From: an uncultured Clostridia bacterium
GTDB lineage: Bacteria; Bacillota; Clostridia; Lachnospirales; Lachnospiraceae
Reading direction: 5' to 3'
DNA length: 5,389 nucleotides
Assembly (NCBI GenBank): GCA_946623485.1
Contig: CAMORF010000174.1
Location: 1-5,389 of the forward strand
In this document: in pieces, positions 1-5,341 of the stretch
How positions within the stretch are numbered: the first letter of the stretch is position 1
How the letters are laid out: every line of letters starts with the position of its first letter
Position numbers and translations under genes: made by a program
Notes under the pieces: model-generated
Database searches by the model: none
What the model was told of the DNA's origin: nothing
What the model saw: only the letters and a program-made list of their open reading frames with translations

Positions 1-231
1 GAGGAGCATGATCATGAGCACCATCACAATCATGAGGAGCACGACCATGATCATCATCACGATCATGAGGAGCACGACCATGATCATCATCACGATCATG
101 AGGAGCACGATCACGAGCACCATCACGATCATGAGGAGCACGATCACGAGCACCATCATGACCATGAGGATCACGACCATGATCATCATCACGATCATGA
201 GGAGCACGATCACGATCATCATCATGACCAT
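1..231 (+). repeat. 33-nt coding tandem repeat, seven copies (His/Asp/Glu-rich 11-residue unit)
   Basis: Seven consecutive in-frame units are seen: EEHDHEHHHNH, EEHDHDHHHDH twice, EEHDHEHHHDH twice, EDHDHDHHHDH and EEHDHDHHHDH. Each has six His at fixed positions 3, 5, 7, 8, 9 and 11, with acidic residues between. The array may extend upstream, because the window starts exactly at a unit boundary. DNA identity between units is high, with CAT/CAC and GAT/GAC silent changes, so expansion and contraction by replication slippage are plausible. Confidence 0.95.
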
Positions 232-618
232 GACCACCATCATGAGCATCAGCCGGATGAAAACGGGACGGTGATTTATCATTCCCATGACCATGAACAT
301 GGGCATCACCACCACCATCATGGCGGCCATGATGCGGATGAGGTTTTCCAGAGCTGGGGAGCGGAGTCACCCAGAACCTATACGGATGAGGAGATCGCAG
401 GTATCCTGAAGATCCTTTCGGAATCCACGGAGGAGGAGTATGGCTTCATTCTCAGGTCAAAAGGCATGGTGCCGAGAACGGATGGAACCTGGATTCACTT
501 TGATATGGTTCCGGAGGAGACTGAGATCAGAACCGGCGCGGCGGACTACACCGGAAGGATCGTTGTGATCGGTGCCGGACTGAAAGAAGACAAGATCCAG
601 AAGCTATTCGGACTTTAA
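1..618 (+). CDS. CobW/COG0523 family GTPase, 3' part, with His-rich repeat linker and CobW_C domain (5' end outside window)
   Basis: The reading frame is open from the first base, so the start, the P-loop GTPase domain and any CxCC motif lie upstream of the window. The visible 205 residues fall into two parts. Residues 1-110 are extremely His-rich (about 57 His), opening with seven copies of an 11-residue unit of type EEHDHDHHHDH and ending with a six-His run at residues 102-107. Residues 120-205 match the CobW C-terminal domain: a helix region (YTDEEIAGILKIL), then FILRSKGMVP, GTWIHFDMVP and GRIVVIGAGL followed by a short terminal helix. Known members of this family are metal-responsive GTPases or metallochaperones (zinc, cobalt, nitrile hydratase activation), and a His-rich segment is common in them as a metal-binding stretch. 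This one is unusually long. The substrate metal cannot be read from the sequence; zinc is the likeliest inference. A related gene follows 185 bases after the stop. An ATG at 271 is in frame but lies inside the linker and is not a likely start. Confidence 0.9.
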   Translation, partial: EEHDHEHHHNHEEHDHDHHHDHEEHDHDHHHDHEEHDHEHHHDHEEHDHEHHHDHEDHDHDHHHDHEEHDHDHHHDHDHHHEHQPDENGTVIYHSHDHEHGHHHHHHGGHDADEVFQSWGAESPRTYTDEEIAGILKILSESTEEEYGFILRSKGMVPRTDGTWIHFDMVPEETEIRTGAADYTGRIVVIGAGLKEDKIQKLFGL

Positions 619-686
619 CTATGCAGCCGACCCTTGATCTGTGGAATCGGAGAAAAAGACAAACAAGAACATAAGCTTTTTCTGAA

Positions 687-703
687 CAGATCTTAAGGAT
701 CTG
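687..703 (+). other. Short inverted repeat between the two GTPase genes
   Basis: CAGATC (687-692) and GATCTG (698-703) form a 6-bp stem with loop TTAAG. No T-run follows, so I do not call it a terminator. The 185-base gap 619-803 otherwise shows no convincing gene, Zur-type palindrome or strong promoter, so the second gene may be transcribed with the first. Confidence 0.3.
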
Positions 704-803
704 CCGTATTGTAAGAGCGTTTCAGGAAATGAATCATTCCTGTCATTGGAAGTGGTGTAATGCTTTTGCTGCTTCCGGCAGGGAACTTGAATGGGAAAAT
801 GTT

Positions 804-1748
804 ATGCTTGAAGTACCTGTATATGTAATTACCGGCTTTCTGGAGAGTGGAAAAACGTGTTTTATCCGCGACGTTCTCCAGAGCCCGGATTTTGCGGACG
901 GTGAAAAGACGCTGGTCCTCCTCTGCGAAGAGGGTGAGGAGGAGTATGATGAGCAGGAGCTGAGCCGTCATAATATTTATTTTGAGCGGATCGGGCAGGA
1001 GGAAGATCTGGAGCCATCGAAGCTGGATGCCCTGCAGAAGAAGCATAAGCCGAAGCGTGTGTTTGTGGAATTTAACGGTACATGGGATGCCATGAAATTT
1101 ACTGCGGGTCCGATGGCAAAGCGCTGGGAACTGGCTCAGATCATTACCCTGGTAGACGGATCTACCTTTGAGATTTACCTGCAGAACATGCGTCAGATGA
1201 TGAGCAATATCTTCATGGATACAGAGCTTGTCATTTTCAACCGGTGTACACCGGAGATGGATCTGCAGATGTTCCGCCGGACCGTCAAAGCGGTTAATAA
1301 CCGAGCGGTATGCGCTTTTGAGGATGATAAGGGCAACCAGATCGATATCGGGAAGGCGCAGCCTCCGTTTGACCTGAGTAAGGATCCGGTTGTGATCCCG
1401 GATGATGAATTCGGACTTTGGTATCTCGATGCCATGGATTCCAGGGAACGTTATGAGGGGAAGAATGTCCAGTTCAAAGGGAAGGTCATGATCCCGAAGA
1501 GATTCCCGGAGGGAACATTTATCCCGGGACGCAATGCCATGACCTGCTGTGTCAATGACATCCGTTTCATAGGCTTCGTCTGTCATTCCAAGTATACGGA
1601 TCGGCTTACGCAGAAACAGTGGCTCGAAGTAACCGCTGAAGTGCGCTATGAATTTGTTCCTGAGTATAACGGGGAAGGCCCGGTGCTTTATGCAAGGCAC
1701 CTGAAGAGCACGGAACCGCCCAAGGAAGATATCGTATTATTTAATTGA
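804..1748 (+). CDS. Divergent CobW-like P-loop GTPase with YcgQ/TIGR03943-like C-terminal domain
   Basis: The protein is 314 residues from ATG 804. This start is chosen because MLEVPVYVITGF places the first beta strand directly before the P-loop, as in COG0523 proteins, and a modest GGGA Shine-Dalgarno sequence lies 7 nt upstream. The in-frame ATG at 729 would add 25 residues without family character and has its AGGA almost abutting it. Visible motifs are Walker A GFLESGKT (residues 11-18) and an acidic stretch CEEGEEEYDE (41-50) where CxCC would be expected. VEFNG (88-92) corresponds to the ETTG-like switch motif. NRCT (146-149) sits where NKxD guanine recognition is expected, so nucleotide specificity may be altered. 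Residues about 215-285 (FKGKVMIP, MTCCVNDIRFIGFVCH) resemble the C-terminal domain of the YcgQ/TIGR03943 family, with Cys248, Cys249 and Cys260 as possible metal ligands. Its position just after a His-rich CobW gene suggests a shared role in metal handling. Exact function is unknown. Confidence 0.85.
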   Translation: MLEVPVYVITGFLESGKTCFIRDVLQSPDFADGEKTLVLLCEEGEEEYDEQELSRHNIYFERIGQEEDLEPSKLDALQKKHKPKRVFVEFNGTWDAMKFTAGPMAKRWELAQIITLVDGSTFEIYLQNMRQMMSNIFMDTELVIFNRCTPEMDLQMFRRTVKAVNNRAVCAFEDDKGNQIDIGKAQPPFDLSKDPVVIPDDEFGLWYLDAMDSRERYEGKNVQFKGKVMIPKRFPEGTFIPGRNAMTCCVNDIRFIGFVCHSKYTDRLTQKQWLEVTAEVRYEFVPEYNGEGPVLYARHLKSTEPPKEDIVLFN

Positions 1749-1843
1749 TAAGAACCTGTCACGGAATCACTTGTACATCTTGCTTGTCTTTTTATCCGAT
1801 CGCACAGCTCAAAAATCAATCACATAGATAACAAGGAGCGCGG

Positions 1844-1912
1844 CTGTTGCGGAGCAACGGAGCGATCCGAATGGGGACGATCCCCCGCTGTCCGTCCAGA
1901 CTGCGGGGGATC
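1844..1912 (+). other. Structured non-coding segment: two hairpins, one with an alternative fold
   Basis: A small hairpin CTGTTGC-GGA-GCAACGG (1844-1860, one G-T wobble) is followed by a strong one. GATCCCCCGC (1879-1888) pairs perfectly with GCGGGGGATC (1903-1912), and the interior adds GTC/GAC (1890-1892, 1899-1901) closing loop CGTCCA. The bases TCCCC (1881-1885) can instead pair with GGGGA (1873-1877) across a CGA triloop, so two mutually exclusive folds exist. The sequence after the main stem (ATTTGTGAAG) has only a weak T-run, so it is at best a poor intrinsic terminator of the upstream gene. It could also be part of a small RNA. No known RNA family was recognised. Confidence 0.5.
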
Positions 1913-1951
1913 ATTTGTGAAGCAAAATTCTTTGACTTGTTTGAATATCGC

Positions 1952-1980
1952 TTGCCTGCAATACGATTTGGGAATATACT
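1952..1980 (+). promoter_or_regulatory. Candidate sigma-A promoter for the phosphofructokinase gene
   Basis: TTGCCT (1952-1957) and TATACT (1975-1980) are separated by exactly 17 bp. The -10 matches the consensus TATAAT at five of six bases and the -35 at four of six. Transcription would start near 1987, giving a leader of about 185 nt before the ATG at 2171. It is the best promoter match I found in the 1749-2170 gap. Confidence 0.6.
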
Positions 1981-2004
1981 AAACACAGCAAGTTTTGTTA
2001 TCGT

Positions 2005-2115
2005 AACCGAATCGGCAACCAGATCAGAATAACGGTTCAGTAACCGGATGAAAAGCCGGATCGAAAACCGGATGAGCAGTATGGGCAGGTGACTTGGATT
2101 GGGAACCGGATCGGC
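2005..2115 (+). repeat. Degenerate 12-nt tandem repeat array in the phosphofructokinase leader
   Basis: The consensus is roughly AACCGGATCGGC. Clear copies are AACCGAATCGGC (2005), AACCAGATCAGA (2017), AACCGGATGAAA (2042), AGCCGGATCGAA (2054), AACCGGATGAGC (2066) and AACCGGATCGGC (2104), with a weak copy at 2092. The segments between clear copies (2029-2041 and 2078-2103) are close to multiples of 12, suggesting one decayed array. In the frame of the unit there are stops (TAA 2041-2043, TGA 2128-2130), so it is not an intact coding region. CGGTT (2033-2037) can form a 5-bp hairpin with AACCG (2042-2046), or pair with AACCG in later copies. Confidence 0.7.
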
Positions 2116-2170
2116 AGGGGATTAACCTGAATTGGGGTTAGGCGTATTGCATGAAAGGCAGGGAAGATAC

Positions 2171-3244
2171 ATGAAAAGAGTGGGGCTGCTTACAAGCGGA
2201 GGCGATTGCCAGGCACTGAACGCGACGATGCGGGGAATTGTCAAGGCGTTGGCCAATAATGTGGATGAGCTGGAAGTCTATGGCTTCATGAATGGTTATC
2301 ATGGGATGATCTACGGAGATTACAGGCTGCTGACCAGCAGGGATTTCTCCGGAATCCTTACGAAGGGCGGAACGATGCTTGGCTCTTCCAGGACACCGTT
2401 TAAGGACATCCGGAAACCGGATGAAAAGGGCCTGGATAAGGTGGAAGCGATGAAGCAGAACTATTACAAGCTCCGCCTGGATTGCTTGTTTGTCCTGGGC
2501 GGAAATGGAAGCCAGAAGACTGCGAACCTGCTCAGTGAGGAAGGACTGAATGTGATTCATCTCCCGAAGACGATTGACAACGATATCTGGGGAACCGACA
2601 TGACATTCGGTTTTTACAGCGCGGTGAACATCGCGACGGAGGCGATTGATTGCATTCACACGACAGCGGCTTCTCATAACCGTGTTTTTATTGTTGAAGT
2701 CATGGGACATAAGGTTGGCTGGCTGACACTGTACGCAGGAATTGCCGGCGGCGCGGATGTGATTCTGATCCCGGAGATTCCATATCACATCGACAAAGTG
2801 ATGGAAGCGATTGATAAGAGGACGAAGAGCGGGAAGGGATTCACTGTCCTTGCGGTCGCGGAAGGCGCGGTATGCGCGGAAGATCTGAAGCTGTCCAAGA
2901 AGGACTATAAGAAAAAGATGGAGAAGAATAATTATCCGTCTGTCGCGTATGAGCTCGCGGATCAGATCCTGAAAAAGAGCGGCAATGAAGTCCGCATTAC
3001 AGTTCCCGGACATACACAGAGAGGCGGGGCTCCGTGTCCGTATGACAGGGCGCTTTCCACCAGACTGGGCGCGGCTGCCGCGAAGGCGTTTATAGATGGC
3101 GATTTCGGTAAGATGATCGCAATCCGCAACAACCAGACTGTCCGCGTGAAGCTGAAGGATACCGCAGGAAAGCTGAAGGTTGTGGAGAAGGATGATCAGT
3201 TCATCCAGGAAGCGAAGATGCTTGGCATCAGCTTTGGAGACTGA
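2171..3244 (+). CDS. pfkA: 6-phosphofructokinase (phosphofructokinase A family)
   Basis: The 357-residue product phosphorylates fructose 6-phosphate to fructose 1,6-bisphosphate in cytoplasmic glycolysis. ATG 2171 is chosen because MKRVGLLTSGGD is the canonical PFK N-terminus and AGGGA lies 6 nt upstream; the TTG at 2132 adds 13 residues of no family character. Visible motifs are GGDCQALN (residues 10-17), the R74 region GSSRTPF, GGNGS (110-114), the catalytic loop PKTIDND (132-138, D136 as base), SHNR and VEVMGH (168-180), PEIPY (201-205), and GHTQRGG with PYDR (280-293). Length fits short-chain bacterial PFKs (E. coli PfkA is 320) with a modest insertion around 238-256. Gly113 at the position of E. 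coli Gly104 favours ATP as donor, whereas Lys133 at the Gly124 position is typical of PPi-dependent enzymes but also occurs in some ATP enzymes. Asn112 replaces the metal-binding Asp103. A pyrophosphate-using or paralogous role therefore cannot be excluded. Its own promoter lies upstream (1952-1980). Confidence 0.93.
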   Translation: MKRVGLLTSGGDCQALNATMRGIVKALANNVDELEVYGFMNGYHGMIYGDYRLLTSRDFSGILTKGGTMLGSSRTPFKDIRKPDEKGLDKVEAMKQNYYKLRLDCLFVLGGNGSQKTANLLSEEGLNVIHLPKTIDNDIWGTDMTFGFYSAVNIATEAIDCIHTTAASHNRVFIVEVMGHKVGWLTLYAGIAGGADVILIPEIPYHIDKVMEAIDKRTKSGKGFTVLAVAEGAVCAEDLKLSKKDYKKKMEKNNYPSVAYELADQILKKSGNEVRITVPGHTQRGGAPCPYDRALSTRLGAAAAKAFIDGDFGKMIAIRNNQTVRVKLKDTAGKLKVVEKDDQFIQEAKMLGISFGD

Positions 3245-3246
3245 CG

Positions 3247-3261
3247 GATCAGGACCTGATC
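3247..3261 (+). other. Small hairpin directly after the phosphofructokinase stop codon
   Basis: GATCAG (3247-3252) pairs with CTGATC (3256-3261) across the triloop GAC, three bases after the TGA. The next bases (TTCCCG) are not a T-run. It lies at the place expected for one more, diverged copy of the following 35-nt repeat (20 of 35 positions match copy 1 in register 3241-3275). It may protect the mRNA 3' end. Confidence 0.4.
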
Positions 3262-3275
3262 TTCCCGATGGGAGT

Positions 3276-3380
3276 CCGGCGGATCAAGATCCAATCTATG
3301 CTTTGAGCAGCCGGCGGATCAAGATCCAATCTATGCTTTGAGCGACAGGCGGATCAAGATCCGATCTATGCTTTGAGCGG
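3276..3380 (+). repeat. 35-nt intergenic tandem repeat, three copies plus diverged flanking copies
   Basis: Three direct repeats lie at 3276-3310, 3311-3345 and 3346-3380. Copies 1 and 2 differ only in the last two bases; copy 3 has three or four further differences. Each unit begins (C/A)GGCGGATCAAGATCC, which can form a small GGATC/GATCC stem, and ends CTATGCTTTGAGC. The period is not divisible by three and there are no spacers, so this is neither coding nor CRISPR. Sequence in register upstream (3241-3275) and downstream (from 3381) looks like worn copies. Confidence 0.95.
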
Positions 3381-3410
3381 CTGGCGCGTCAGGGCGCCGG
3401 ACTCTTTGCG
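3381..3410 (+). terminator. Possible intrinsic terminator of the phosphofructokinase gene
   Basis: CTGGCGC (3381-3387) pairs with GCGCCGG (3394-3400, one T-G wobble) around a six-base loop, followed by ACTCTTTGCGTT, a moderate T-rich tail. It sits at the end of the 35-nt repeat array and just before the next promoter, as expected for a transcription unit boundary. The tail is imperfect, so termination efficiency is uncertain. Confidence 0.45.
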
Positions 3411-3439
3411 TTGAAACTTTTTCTCTGATAGGGTATGAT
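3411..3439 (+). promoter_or_regulatory. Candidate sigma-A promoter upstream of dnaX
   Basis: TTGAAA (3411-3416) and TATGAT (3434-3439) are spaced by exactly 17 bp; each matches consensus at five of six bases. The predicted start is near 3446. A terminator-like hairpin begins about 13 nt later, which is an odd arrangement for a simple housekeeping promoter. Confidence 0.65.
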
Positions 3440-3458
3440 AAATGAACAGGTAACGTGA

Positions 3459-3497
3459 GATGCTGCTCCGGCCATTACCGGGGCAGCATCCTTTGTT
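3459..3497 (+). terminator. Intrinsic terminator-like hairpin in the dnaX upstream region
   Basis: GATGCTGCTCCGG (3459-3471) pairs along 13 positions with CCGGGGCAGCATC (3478-3490), with one T-G wobble and loop CCATTA. CTTTGTT follows (3491-3497), giving five T in seven bases. This is the best terminator-shaped structure in the window. It may end read-through from the phosphofructokinase gene, or, because a promoter lies just upstream of it, act as an attenuator or 5' stabilising structure for dnaX mRNA. Confidence 0.65.
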
Positions 3498-3538
3498 GGA
3501 TTCATTTGTCAGATTGATATGTGGATCAGGAGAATGGC

Positions 3539-5341
3539 GTGAATTATCAGGCACTGTACCGCAAATACCGCCCGCGGGTGTTTGACGATGTGAAGGGACA
3601 GGATGTGATTGTCCGTACCCTCCGGAACCAGGTGAAGGACAACCGGGTCGCGCATGCGTATCTGTTCTGCGGAAGCCGCGGAACAGGAAAGACGACCTGT
3701 GCAAAGATCATGGCGCAGGCGATTAACTGCCGCAACCCGTCGGACGGGAACCCTTGCTGTGAATGCGAGTCCTGCCGTTCGATCCAGGAGGGAAGGAACA
3801 TCAATGTCATAGAGATGGATGCGGCTTCCAGGAACGGCGTGGACGACTTCCGCAGGATTATCGATGAGATTGCCTATCCGCCCGGCGATGGGATGAAAAA
3901 GGTTTATATCATCGATGAGGTTCACATGCTGACGGCAGCCGCCTTCAATGCATTTCTCAAGACATTGGAGGAGCCGCCTGATTACGCAGTTTTCATTCTT
4001 GCGACCACCGATCCGCAGAAACTTCTGCCGACTGTGCTTTCCAGATGCCAGAGATTCGATTTCAGGAGGATTCCATCCGGTGTGATCGAAGCCAGGCTAA
4101 AGGAGGTTTTCGCGGCGGAGGGGATCGCGGCGGAGGACGCAGCGGTTCATTCCATTGCCCGCAGGGCAGAGGGCGGAATGAGAGACGCCCTGAGCATTGC
4201 GGACCGGTGCACCTCCTTTTTCCCGGGCGAGAAGCTGACGTCGGAGCGGATCCTGGAGGTGCTGGGTACGGCGGATACCAGCGTATGGCGGAGCATGCTC
4301 CATCATGCTGTGGATGGAAATGCATCCGGCATGATCCGTCAGTTTGATGATATGCTGATGGACGGGAAGGATGTACGCCAGATTATCTCCGATTTTACCT
4401 GGTACCTGCGGGACCTTCTGATCTTCAAGGCATCCGGCGGATCCAGCGAGACAGACCAGCTTCTGGAGGAGGACCGGGAGATTTTGCTGCAGGATGCGGG
4501 CGCACTTGATGAGCAGCAGATTATGTATTATATTGAGGTGCTTTCGGAGCTGTCCATGTCCTTGCGCAACGCAGCGAACCGGCGGGTGCTTGCGGAGATT
4601 GCGCTGATCAATCTGTGCCGTCCCGAGTCGAAACGGGATCTTCCGGATTCCATGGAAGCGCGGGTGGCCAGGATCGAGGCGCAGTTGGAAAGCGGAGTGC
4701 TTCTTCGTGCGGAGATCCGGAATGCGGCAGGAACCGGGAACCAGAACGGACCTGCCTATGGGGCAGCAGATGCCGGGAACCAGAACGGATCTGCGTATGC
4801 GGCAGCAGGAGCCGGGAGTCAGAACGGAGCTGCGTATGCGGCAGCAGGAGCCGGGAACCAGAACGGAGCTGCGTATGCGGCAGCAGGAGCCGGGAACCAG
4901 AACGGGTCAGCGTATGCGGCAGCAGGAGCCGGGAGTCAGAACGGAGCTGCCTATTCTGCAACAGCAACCGGCGCCAGGGCTCCGAAGGCGGTTGTGCCGG
5001 AACTGTTTCAGAAGATTGCTTCACAGTGGAAGCAGACGATGGGAAGCCTTCCGAACCGGGGCAGAGGAGAAGTACTCGCATCCTGCAGCGAGGTTTCATT
5101 TTCAAAGGATGAACCGGAAACATTGTTCATTTCGCTGGAGGATAACTGGTATCGCCCGATCGCAAACGACAGGGTACTTCTGCAGAATATTTCGGACGCG
5201 ATTGCAGCGAAGTACGGGGTGCGGCCTAATATCCGGTTTGTGAACCGGTCACAGGGATCTGCGGGGAATCTCACGAAGATCAGCGCGCAGGTGGAAGCAC
5301 TTCAGAAAGAAGGAATACAGTTTCCGATTGAGATAGAATAG
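3539..5341 (+). CDS. dnaX: DNA polymerase III subunit tau (clamp loader ATPase DnaX)
   Basis: The 600-residue product is the ATPase of the replication clamp loader, opening the beta sliding clamp and, as tau, linking it to the polymerase. GTG 3539 is chosen because it gives the classic start (M)NYQALYRKYRP and has AGGAG 6 nt upstream; the GTG at 3521 would add six residues and lacks a good site. Seen in order are Walker A GSRGTGKT (residues 45-52), a zinc module C64-x8-C73-x2-C76-x2-C79, Walker B VYIIDEVH (122-129), sensor 1 ATTDP (155-159), the SRC box with the arginine finger (168-170), sensor 2 GGMRDALS (212-219), and the helical domain III collar to about 365. A repeat-rich Ala/Gly/Asn/Gln linker follows (about 397-474), then a tau-type C-terminal domain (about 484-600). 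All key residues are present. I see no A-rich heptamer in the linker like the E. coli site that makes gamma by frameshifting, so only the long form is predicted. Confidence 0.97.
   Translation: MNYQALYRKYRPRVFDDVKGQDVIVRTLRNQVKDNRVAHAYLFCGSRGTGKTTCAKIMAQAINCRNPSDGNPCCECESCRSIQEGRNINVIEMDAASRNGVDDFRRIIDEIAYPPGDGMKKVYIIDEVHMLTAAAFNAFLKTLEEPPDYAVFILATTDPQKLLPTVLSRCQRFDFRRIPSGVIEARLKEVFAAEGIAAEDAAVHSIARRAEGGMRDALSIADRCTSFFPGEKLTSERILEVLGTADTSVWRSMLHHAVDGNASGMIRQFDDMLMDGKDVRQIISDFTWYLRDLLIFKASGGSSETDQLLEEDREILLQDAGALDEQQIMYYIEVLSELSMSLRNAANRRVLAEIALINLCRPESKRDLPDSMEARVARIEAQLESGVLLRAEIRNAAGTGNQNGPAYGAADAGNQNGSAYAAAGAGSQNGAAYAAAGAGNQNGAAYAAAGAGNQNGSAYAAAGAGSQNGAAYSATATGARAPKAVVPELFQKIASQWKQTMGSLPNRGRGEVLASCSEVSFSKDEPETLFISLEDNWYRPIANDRVLLQNISDAIAAKYGVRPNIRFVNRSQGSAGNLTKISAQVEALQKEGIQFPIEIE
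4727..4960 (+). repeat. 39-nt coding tandem repeat, six copies, in the DnaX linker
   Basis: Six in-frame 13-residue units span residues 397-474, of type AGAGNQNGSAYAA. The Asn/Ser at 401, 414, 427, 440, 453 and 466 and the Tyr at 407, 420, 433, 446, 459 and 472 keep exact register. Inner copies are nearly identical in DNA while the first and last are more diverged, as expected for recent internal duplication. Because 39 is divisible by three and stop-poor, several other frames on both strands stay open here; these are not genes. Confidence 0.95.

Noticed and set aside
8..274. Open frame rich in Met/Ile/Thr (MIMSTITIMRST type).
   Set aside because: It is the +1 frame shadow of the His-rich repeat; the CobW_C domain downstream fixes the real frame as the one open from base 1.
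709..737. TTGTAA-17-AATCAT as a promoter for the second GTPase.
   Set aside because: Only four of six matches in each box; not above what chance gives in 185 bases.
693..1700. Long open frame on the minus strand opposite the second GTPase.
   Set aside because: It has no recognisable domain and mirrors the well-supported plus-strand gene; likewise the minus-strand frame at 2138-3013 opposite the phosphofructokinase.
1859..1886. Resemblance of CCGAATGGGGA to a conserved 23S rRNA segment.
   Set aside because: Only about 11 bases match and the flanks do not follow 23S rRNA, so a rRNA fragment is not supported.
1847..2032. 61-codon frame starting at TTG with AAGGAG 8 nt upstream.
   Set aside because: It runs through the strong hairpin and the phosphofructokinase promoter, has no recognisable domain and unremarkable composition. 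The Shine-Dalgarno-like match alone does not carry it.
3276..3380. Possible CRISPR array.
   Set aside because: The 35-nt units are directly adjacent with no unique spacers, and no cas gene is visible.
3892..3904. AAAAA run (ATGAAAAAGG) in dnaX as a frameshift site making a gamma-like product.
   Set aside because: It is inside the ATPase core before Walker B, lacks the A AAA AAG heptamer, and a frameshift there would destroy the protein.
4608..5243. Alternative frames on both strands through the dnaX repeat (Cys/Arg-rich and Leu/Arg-rich repeat peptides).
   Set aside because: They stay open because the 39-nt unit is stop-free in several frames and divisible by three; no start signals or family resemblance, and no slippery site leads into them.
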